DNA of 64,000 bases from positions 884,305 through 948,304 of the forward strand of contig NZ_BMMH01000001.1 in the NCBI RefSeq assembly GCF_014645735.1, written 5' to 3'. The position numbers and the translations under genes are program-made. Of the stretch, positions 58,501 through 64,000 are shown one piece after another. Numbering within the stretch: position 1 is the first letter of the stretch; every line of letters starts with the position of its first letter. The stretch is from Nocardia jinanensis (lineage in GTDB: Bacteria > Actinomycetota > Actinomycetes > Mycobacteriales > Mycobacteriaceae). The notes under the pieces were generated by a model. It had not been told where the DNA came from, did no database searches, and saw nothing but the letters and a program-made list of their open reading frames with translations.

Positions 58501-58652
58501 TGCGGGGTTGCCTAGCGCGGCCGTCTCAGGTCGGCGCTGTCCGATGGTCATCGAATCCGCCGATGCTCGTCGGCGGGCATGACGACATTGATCAGGATCG
58601 ACCGCTGTACCGGTGGCAGGTCCCCCATGATGACATGAAGGAGTTCGCGACT

Positions 58653-58844
58653 ATGGCTGCCGTCTGCGACGTCTGCGCCAAAGGCCCCGGCTTCGGTAAA
58701 TCGGTCTCGCATTCGCACCGGCGCACCAACCGTCGCTGGAACCCGAATATCCAGACCGTACGGGCGCAGGTCGCCCCGGGTAACACCCGCCGGATGAACG
58801 TGTGCACCTCCTGCCTGAAGGCGGGCAAGGTGGTCCGCGGCTGA
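58653..58844 (+). CDS. rpmB: 50S ribosomal protein L28
   Basis: The 63-residue L28 begins [20 protein letters not shown] and contains [20 protein letters not shown] and [16 protein letters not shown]. Two Cys pairs (CDVC, CTSC) mark the zinc-binding form, as opposed to the Cys-less paralogue some actinobacteria use under zinc limitation. The ATG has AAGGAG 10 nt upstream. A strong terminator follows. Confidence 0.97.
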   Translation: MAAVCDVCAKGPGFGKSVSHSHRRTNRRWNPNIQTVRAQVAPGNTRRMNVCTSCLKAGKVVRG

Positions 58845-58892
58845 TACCGGGTCACCGGTTTTCACCCGAGGACGCCCACAGCTCTTCGATAG

Positions 58893-58931
58893 GACCTCGC
58901 CCCGGCTTCGCACAGGAGCCGGGGCGAGGTC
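58893..58931 (+). terminator. Perfect hairpin after rpmB
   Basis: GACCTCGCCCCGGC (58893-58906) pairs perfectly with GCCGGGGCGAGGTC (58918-58931), a 14-bp stem with an 11-nt loop, about 50 bp past the rpmB stop and followed by TTATCG. It is a likely rpmB terminator. Confidence 0.75.
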
Positions 58932-58957
58932 TTATCGCGTTTCGGAAGGAGCATCGG

Positions 58958-59476
58958 ACGAGTACGCACGCCGACGAGCCGGTCAGCGCGGATACCTCCT
59001 GGCGGCTCGCCCCGCTGGACCCCACCCATGCGCGCGCCTTGGCCGCCTGCCATATCGCCTGCTGGCGCGAGGCGTATCGGGGGCTGGTTCCCGACCATGT
59101 CCTGGACGCCTTCGATCTCGACCATCGGGCCGCCAACTGGGAGCGGACCGCCCGGAAACACTCCGGGCGGATCGTGGTGGCGGAATCGGGCACCACCATC
59201 GCCGGATTCACCCACTACGGCCCGCCCCGCGACGAACCCGCGGTGGCCGAACGGGAACTCCAGGCCCTCTATATCCGCGCCGAGTGGTACGGCAGCGGCC
59301 TGGCCCGCGCCCTGATGGACGCGGTACTGGAACCGGACCGGTCGTGCTCGCTGTGGGTCTTCGAAGGCAACCCCCGGGCCCGCGCCTTCTACGCCAAATA
59401 CGGTTTCGTCCCCGACGGCACCACCCGGGCCGAACGTTTCGCCACGGCCACCGAGATCCGTATGGTGCGGCGGTAG
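58958..59476 (+). CDS. GNAT family N-acetyltransferase
   Basis: GNAT enzymes move an acyl group from acyl-CoA to an amine. The domain is clear: WRLAPLDPTHARALAACHIA, REAYRGLVPDHVLDAFDLDH, VVAESGTTIAGFTHYGPPRD, ELQALYIRAEWYGSGLARAL (CoA-binding loop) and NPRARAFYAKYGFVPDGTT. Substrate is unknown. The start is unclear: AAGGAG lies 6 nt before ACG-AGT-ACG at 58958, with no ATG/GTG/TTG there. The first canonical upstream start is GTG at 58802 inside rpmB, across a terminator. ACG initiation is assumed here with low certainty. Confidence 0.85.
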   Translation, partial: TSTHADEPVSADTSWRLAPLDPTHARALAACHIACWREAYRGLVPDHVLDAFDLDHRAANWERTARKHSGRIVVAESGTTIAGFTHYGPPRDEPAVAERELQALYIRAEWYGSGLARALMDAVLEPDRSCSLWVFEGNPRARAFYAKYGFVPDGTTRAERFATATEIRMVRR

Positions 59477-59515
59477 CCATATCGCCGGGTCACCGCGCCC
59501 AGTAATGTCGCGGCC

Positions 59516-60301
59516 ATGAGCACCGAAGCCGAATACGTCCGCATCGACGACGGGGTCCTGGAGATCACCCTGTCCACCGCAGCCAAGGGCACCTCCCTGG
59601 ATTTCGCCGGAGTCGCGGCGGGAACCGCCGCCCTGGCCGAACTCGGAGCGGATATCGGTGCCGTCCTGCTCACCGGGGCGGGTCCGAACTTCTGCGCGGG
59701 TGGCGATATTCGCGATTTCGCGGCGGCGCAGGACCGTTCCGCGCACCTGTACCAACTCGCCGACACCCTGCACATTTTCGTCCGGGCACTGGACAGCGCC
59801 CCGGTACCGGTCGTCGCCGCGGTCCACGGCTGGGCCGCGGGCGCCGGGATGAGCCTGGTCTGCGCCGCCGATATCGCGGTCGGCGGTCCCGGCACCCGGC
59901 TGCGTCCCGCGTATCCGGGGGTCGGACTGAGCCCCGACGGCGGTATGTCCTGGACACTGCCGCGACTCGTGGGCGCGGCCAAGGCCCGCGAGATCCTGCT
60001 GACCGACGCGGTGCTCGACGCCGCGGAAGCCCAGCGCCTCGGGATCCTGGCCCGGCTCACCGAGAACGACGAAGCGGTCCTCGACAACGCCCGCGCACTG
60101 GCACGCACGCTGGCACGCGGGCCACGCGCCAGCTACACCTCCATCCGCGCCCTGCTCAGCCGTTCGGCCACCGCGACCCTCGGTGAGCAACTGGACGCCG
60201 AACGCGATGCGATCGGCGCGGCCGCCGGCAGCCCGACCGGCCGCGAAGGTGTGGACGCGTTCCTCGCCAAACGCGCCCCGGACTATTCCGGCCTGAACTG
60301 A
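59516..60301 (+). CDS. Enoyl-CoA hydratase/isomerase (crotonase) family protein
   Basis: This 261-residue crotonase-fold enzyme acts on a CoA thioester. The oxyanion-hole motifs are LTGAGPNFCAGGDIRDFAAA and VVAAVHGWAAGAGMSLVCAA. In the position of the second catalytic Glu it has an Asp (VGLSPDGGMSWTLPRL), as in PaaG-type isomerases and many actinobacterial paralogues, so hydratase activity is not certain. The ATG at 59516 is 39 bp after the GNAT stop, and the two may be co-transcribed. Confidence 0.9.
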   Translation: MSTEAEYVRIDDGVLEITLSTAAKGTSLDFAGVAAGTAALAELGADIGAVLLTGAGPNFCAGGDIRDFAAAQDRSAHLYQLADTLHIFVRALDSAPVPVVAAVHGWAAGAGMSLVCAADIAVGGPGTRLRPAYPGVGLSPDGGMSWTLPRLVGAAKAREILLTDAVLDAAEAQRLGILARLTENDEAVLDNARALARTLARGPRASYTSIRALLSRSATATLGEQLDAERDAIGAAAGSPTGREGVDAFLAKRAPDYSGLN

Positions 60302-60500
60302 CGGACCTCAGCGCCGGTCGGCGCGGTATCCACCGTCGCGCCGACCGACGCCCCGGATCGGGGGTCCGGAGGACCAGCGCAATACGCGCTCGGCTGTCGA
60401 GGACCCGGCGGCGAGGGTCGGACGGCGAACCTGGACCACCGGAGCACATCCGGATACGAGGTCTGATCGGCGATGTCCCGGATGATCTCCCGCGGCCGGC

Positions 60501-61376
60501 TCAGCGGGAGCGTATGACGAACCCCGCGACCGCCTCGGTGAAGGAATCGTTGTCGTCGCCGGCGGCGGTATGGGCCGCGTTACCGATCTCCACGAGCTCC
60601 GCGTGCGGGACCAGCTCCATGAATTCGGCGGCGCCCTCGGCACTCACCACATCCGATTGCAGCCCCCGCACCAGCAGTACCGGAATATCGAGTGCGCGGG
60701 CCGCACCGTCGAGGGTGCGAGCCATGTCATCGGGGTCGGCGGACTTGTCGCCGAGAATGCCCGGATCCCAATGCCAGTACCAGCGACCGTCGCGTTTACG
60801 CAGATTGCGCAGCAGTCCGGCGTTGGATTCGGGTCGTGGCCGGTGCGGGAGATAGTCCGCGACGGCGTCCGCGGCTTCGTCGAGGGTGGCGAACCCGTCC
60901 GGGTTCTTGCTCAGGAAGGTGAGCACACGGTTGACGCCTTCGGGTTCGGGCCGGGTGACGATATCCACCAGGACCAGTGCGGAGATGCCGTCGCCGCCGG
61001 GCGCGGCAGTAGCCAGCAGCCCGGTGATCCCGCCCATGCTGGCGCCGACCACGACCGCGGGGCCACCGCCCAGCTGCTCCAATACCGCGAGTACATCGCC
61101 GACCATGGCCTCGTAGCGATAATCGCGATCGAAGGCCCACTGGCTGTCACCGTGTCCGCGTGCGTCCATTGTGACCGCCCGGATTCCGCTCGCACCGAGT
61201 TGGGCACCGGTCTGCTTCCAGGAGTGCCGGGTCTGGCCGCCACCGTGCAGAAACAGCACGGCCGGGCCGTCCGGCGGGCCGTACTGGTCCGCAACGAGCT
61301 CGATCCCGCCCGCGCCGCGTAACCGCAGCTGGACGGGATCGAGCAGATTGTTCGCATTACTCACGATTTTCAGCAT
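60501..61376 (-). CDS. Alpha/beta hydrolase
   Basis: The 291-residue alpha/beta-hydrolase-fold protein has AVLFLHGGGQTRHSWKQTGA (oxyanion loop), the nucleophile elbow VVVGASMGGITGLLA with the catalytic Ser in GASMG, VRGLQSDVVSAEGAAEFME (acid) and a C-terminal His in IGNAAHTAAGDD. The substrate is unknown. The ORF continues to a normal N-terminus, with no signal peptide. It is convergent with the crotonase gene, about 200 bp away, and that gap holds nothing recognisable. Confidence 0.9.
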   Translation of the reverse strand: MLKIVSNANNLLDPVQLRLRGAGGIELVADQYGPPDGPAVLFLHGGGQTRHSWKQTGAQLGASGIRAVTMDARGHGDSQWAFDRDYRYEAMVGDVLAVLEQLGGGPAVVVGASMGGITGLLATAAPGGDGISALVLVDIVTRPEPEGVNRVLTFLSKNPDGFATLDEAADAVADYLPHRPRPESNAGLLRNLRKRDGRWYWHWDPGILGDKSADPDDMARTLDGAARALDIPVLLVRGLQSDVVSAEGAAEFMELVPHAELVEIGNAAHTAAGDDNDSFTEAVAGFVIRSR

Positions 61377-61414
61377 CGCAAATATGCGGGCGTTACGCCG
61401 TACGAACGGACAAA

Positions 61415-61654
61415 TCAGCAGTCCAGGTCCATGGCGCTCAGAGTCCGCTGGAAGAGGCAGGCGCCCTTGGCGTTCACCGAGGCGGAGATGGTCGACGAAC
61501 CGGTCGAGGTGAAATCCTCGGCGATAGGGCCCGCGGGCTCGGTCACCGGGCGAGCCGGTTCCAGCGTCAGCGGGGCCGCTCCGGCCGTCGCCCCGGCAGC
61601 GCCCGACAGGGCGGCGCCCAGCGCGAGCGTGGCGGTGATGCCGCGCAGTTTCAT
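61415..61654 (-). CDS. Small secreted protein
   Basis: The 79-residue product starts MKLRGITATLALGAALSGAA, an obvious signal peptide with likely cleavage at AGA-APL (about residue 27). The mature part of about 50 residues has Pro/Thr/Ser-rich start and a C-terminal stretch NAKGACLFQRTLSAMDLDC. Its two cysteines, one the last residue, could form a disulfide. The ATG at 61654 has AGGAG 6-7 nt upstream. It lies 37 bp after the ung stop on the same strand. No family is recognised. Confidence 0.7.
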   Translation of the reverse strand: MKLRGITATLALGAALSGAAGATAGAAPLTLEPARPVTEPAGPIAEDFTSTGSSTISASVNAKGACLFQRTLSAMDLDC

Positions 61655-61691
61655 GATGTCTCCTCTATCTTGTTTCTCGTTGGACGCCTGC

Positions 61692-62375
61692 TCACGGCAG
61701 GCGCCAGTCCACCGGCTCGGCGCCGAGTTCGTCCAGCAGTTCGTTGACCCGGGAGAACGGACGCGAGCCGAAAAATCCTCGCGATGCCGACAGCGGTGAC
61801 GGATGCGCGGATTCGATACTGGGCACCTCCGCCGCGGCAAGTGCCGGTTTCAGCGATGCCGCGTCCCGGCCCCACAGCACCGCCACCAACGGCGCGTCGC
61901 GCGCCACCAGGGCAGCGATCGCCTGCTCGGTGACCTTCTCCCAGCCCTTGCCGCGATGGGAGGCCGGGGTGCCCGGAGTCACCGTCAGCACCCGGTTCAG
62001 CATCAGTACACCCTGGCGCGACCAGGGGCTCAGATCCCCGCAACTCGGTGTGGGATGGCCGAGATCCTTGGTGTATTCGGCGAAGATATTGGCGAGACTG
62101 CGAGGTACCGGCGAAACATCGGGCGCCACCGAGAAGCTCAGTCCCATGGGGTGCCCGGGAGTCGGGTAGGGGTCCTGACCGACGATCAGCACCCGGACGG
62201 CCTCGAACGGCTCCTGGAAGGCACGCAGCACGTTCTCTCCGGCGGGGAGATACCCCCGGCCCGCGGCGTTCTCTTCACGCAGGAATTCGCCCATCTCCGC
62301 AATACGGCCGGCGACCGGATCCAGTGCTTTCGCCCAGCCCGGATCTATGATTTCCACGAGTGGTTTCGTGCCCAT
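61692..62375 (-). CDS. ung: Uracil-DNA glycosylase
   Basis: Ung removes uracil from DNA. The 227-residue product has the catalytic Asp motif [20 protein letters not shown], the uracil-binding [26 protein letters not shown] and the Leu-intercalation loop [20 protein letters not shown]. The ATG at 62375 gives the usual length. It lies 12 bp after thiL, as in M. tuberculosis (Rv2976c-Rv2977c). Confidence 0.96.
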   Translation of the reverse strand: MGTKPLVEIIDPGWAKALDPVAGRIAEMGEFLREENAAGRGYLPAGENVLRAFQEPFEAVRVLIVGQDPYPTPGHPMGLSFSVAPDVSPVPRSLANIFAEYTKDLGHPTPSCGDLSPWSRQGVLMLNRVLTVTPGTPASHRGKGWEKVTEQAIAALVARDAPLVAVLWGRDAASLKPALAAAEVPSIESAHPSPLSASRGFFGSRPFSRVNELLDELGAEPVDWRLP

Positions 62376-62386
62376 GACCGCACAAC

Positions 62387-63370
62387 CTATCGTGAGTGGT
62401 CCGGTTTCGCCGAGTCCGTCCCGGAGAACGCTTCCCAGCCCTGCGGACCGCTGTATCGCACACCGTCGACAGTCACCCCCCGACCAGCCTCGATACCGCC
62501 GATGACGGTCCATCCCGGCGGCGGAACCGAACCGGGCGGCCAGACCCCGGCGAACACATGATCCTCGCCACCGGTCAGGATCCATTGCCGCGCATCGGCT
62601 TCCAGTGAACCGGCCAATTCCTCCAGAGCGGTATCCCGCAGCACCGCCGAACGCACATCGATAGCCACGCCGGAAGACTCGGACAGATGCCCGAGATCGG
62701 CGAGCAGTCCATCGGAGATATCGGTGAGCGCCACCGGCGGGTGATCACCGGCCATGGCGGTACGTACGAGGTCGTAAGGGGGTCGCGGGGCACGATGCGC
62801 GGCGACCGCAGTATCCGCGCCCGGGTAGGACTCCATCGAGTGCCCGCCCGCGAGCACGGCGTAACCGGCCGCCGACCGGCCCGGACGCCCGGCGATCGCG
62901 AGGATTCCGCCCGCCCGCGCGCCGGACCGGGTCACCGGTTGTTCGCCCAGCGGATCACCGAAGGCCGTCACCGAGATCACCAGATGCGGGCTGCGCACGA
63001 TATCCCCGCCCGCGATCGAACCCCCTGCCCGCGCCGCCTCCGACCAGAGCCCGTCCGCGAACGCGGTGACGAAATCCACCGGAGTCCGTTCCGGTACCCC
63101 GAGACCCACCACGTAGCCGACCGGTTCGGCGCCCATCGCGTAGATATCGGCGGCGTTCTGCGCGATCGCCTTGCGGCCGATATCCGCGGGACCCGACCAG
63201 TCCAGCCGGAAATGCCGGTCCTCGATCAACATATCCGTGCTCACCACATAGCGACCACGCACGGCAGCCAGCACCGCGGCGTCGTCGCCGGGGCCCAACT
63301 GTACGGCGGGTCCTTGTTCGCGGCCCGCGTTGATCCGTGCGATGAGCGCGAATTCACCGAGGTCGCGCAC
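62387..63370 (-). CDS. thiL: Thiamine-monophosphate kinase
   Basis: ThiL phosphorylates thiamine monophosphate to the active diphosphate. The protein has [79 protein letters not shown] and the C-terminal [11 protein letters not shown] at 63370 is the first canonical start near the conserved [10 protein letters not shown] block, giving about 327 residues. A GAGGAAGG ribosome-binding site instead fits an ACG or ATC codon at 63388-63391, so the true start may be non-canonical. Confidence 0.92.
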   Translation of the reverse strand: MRDLGEFALIARINAGREQGPAVQLGPGDDAAVLAAVRGRYVVSTDMLIEDRHFRLDWSGPADIGRKAIAQNAADIYAMGAEPVGYVVGLGVPERTPVDFVTAFADGLWSEAARAGGSIAGGDIVRSPHLVISVTAFGDPLGEQPVTRSGARAGGILAIAGRPGRSAAGYAVLAGGHSMESYPGADTAVAAHRAPRPPYDLVRTAMAGDHPPVALTDISDGLLADLGHLSESSGVAIDVRSAVLRDTALEELAGSLEADARQWILTGGEDHVFAGVWPPGSVPPPGWTVIGGIEAGRGVTVDGVRYSGPQGWEAFSGTDSAKPDHSR

Positions 63371-63636
63371 TGTCGGTCCGGTACTGATCGTGGGACCTTC
63401 CTCACTCGCTACTGCCGCCGGCGGGGTCGGCCGCCGCCTCGGGAGTCCGGATCGCGGCCCGCGCCGGCCGACGCGACGACTGCCTGCCGTACCCCGGGCT
63501 CCGCGGATCCCCGATCCCACACGCCCGGCCGGTACTCCGGCACTCCCCGCACGACGGTACCCTGTGCCCGGTGACCAGGCGCGGCGGCCGGGCCTCGCGT
63601 CGCGGTACCGCCGCACTGACGAAAGGACCGCCGAGG

Positions 63637-64000
63637 ATGCCGGAGCCATCGCCGGACCAGGACACCGACGGCACCGACGCCGAGCACACCGGATATCCGG
63701 CCGCGCTGATCGCGACCGCGGTGGCGCTGCCGATCGCACTGCTGATCGGTGTGGTGGTCGCGGCGGTGATCGCCCTGCGCACCCCGGTCGAACGCGAACC
63801 ACTGGCGCTGGGTCCGATCCCGGCACCCGCGGCGGACGGTCCCGCCTGCTCCGACCTGCTCCCCGCACTGCCCGCCGACCTCGGCGACTACACCCGCTCG
63901 ACCCTGGTCGAACCCGCACCCGCGGCGACGACAGCGTGGCAGTTACCCGACGGCGGCGAGCCGATCGTGCTGCGCTGCGGCCTCGACCGGCCGCTGGAAT
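63637..64000 (+). CDS. DUF3515 family protein (cut by window edge)
   Basis: The frame opens at the ATG at 63637 (GAGG just upstream) and runs off the window. After an acidic start (MPEPSPDQDTDGTDAEHTGY) comes a membrane segment (LIATAVALPIALLIGVVVAA), then an extracytoplasmic part with ACSDLLPALPADLGDYTRST and IVLRCGLDRP. This matches DUF3515, conserved actinobacterial exported proteins of unknown function, found next to thiL in M. tuberculosis (Rv2980). It is divergent from thiL. Confidence 0.85.
   Translation, partial: MPEPSPDQDTDGTDAEHTGYPAALIATAVALPIALLIGVVVAAVIALRTPVEREPLALGPIPAPAADGPACSDLLPALPADLGDYTRSTLVEPAPAATTAWQLPDGGEPIVLRCGLDRPLE

Overview
The window is one continuous chromosomal stretch of a high-GC actinobacterium. 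Gene content and order match the conserved ribosome/cell-division/nitrogen-regulation segment of the mycolic-acid-containing Corynebacteriales: rpsB, xerC, dprA, yraN, rnhB, lepB, rplS, trmD, rimM, rpsP, ffh, glnD, glnK, amtB, ftsY, smc, mutM, rnc, rpmF, coaD, rsmD, pyc, recG, ung and thiL follow the same broad order as in Mycobacterium tuberculosis. Protein style, gene spacing and the extra genes suggest Nocardia or a close relative; the genus is an inference. No prophage, insertion sequence, CRISPR array, rRNA or tRNA gene was recognised.

Layout. 1-5.5 kb: rpsB, a low-complexity hypothetical gene, a secreted M23 peptidase-like protein, two DUF202 membrane proteins and xerC. 5.8-12.7 kb: dprA-yifB-yraN, a DUF2469 gene, rnhB, lepB, rplS and a membrane protein. 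12.7-18 kb: tex, then an acyl-CoA synthetase divergent from a RamA-type regulator. 18-24.1 kb: trmD-rimM-khpA-rpsP, a secreted VWA protein on the other strand, and ffh. 24.1-31.7 kb: a repeat block, then amtB-glnK-glnD and ftsY. 32-38.9 kb: smc, DUF1707, acylphosphatase, OsmC and an unusual two-TM protein with a phosphate-binding-like domain. 39-44.4 kb: a DNA-repair-flavoured group (winged-helix protein, HhH-PHP protein, reductase-fold protein, mutM) followed by rnc-rpmF-DUF177. 44.4-45.7 kb: a second repeat block and a DivIVA/SepIVA-like coiled-coil gene. 45.9-54.3 kb: gtrA, coaD-rsmD-pyc, and divergently a cobalamin riboswitch with metE. 54.3-64 kb: recG, a DAK/FakA-like gene, rpmB, a GNAT gene, a crotonase, an alpha/beta hydrolase, a small secreted protein, ung, thiL and the start of a DUF3515 gene cut by the window edge.

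Most genes lie on the minus strand in short operons. Functional groups include ribosome maturation (rpsP-rimM-trmD-khpA), SRP targeting (ffh, ftsY), nitrogen sensing (amtB-glnK-glnD), DNA uptake/repair/recombination (dprA, yifB, xerC, recG, mutM, ung, smc), and central carbon or C1 metabolism (pyc, metE, acyl-CoA synthetase with its regulator).

The signals least explained by known genes are: (i) a 91-bp palindromic repeat, present twice with one base difference, each copy just downstream of a minus-strand gene and next to decayed relatives; (ii) a paired DnaA-box-like element that occurs twice with the same 18-bp spacing; (iii) an AC5-N5-G4T inverted motif over the ribosome-binding site of the RamA-like gene; (iv) a few small or odd coding stretches. 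No completely new multi-gene system is evident.
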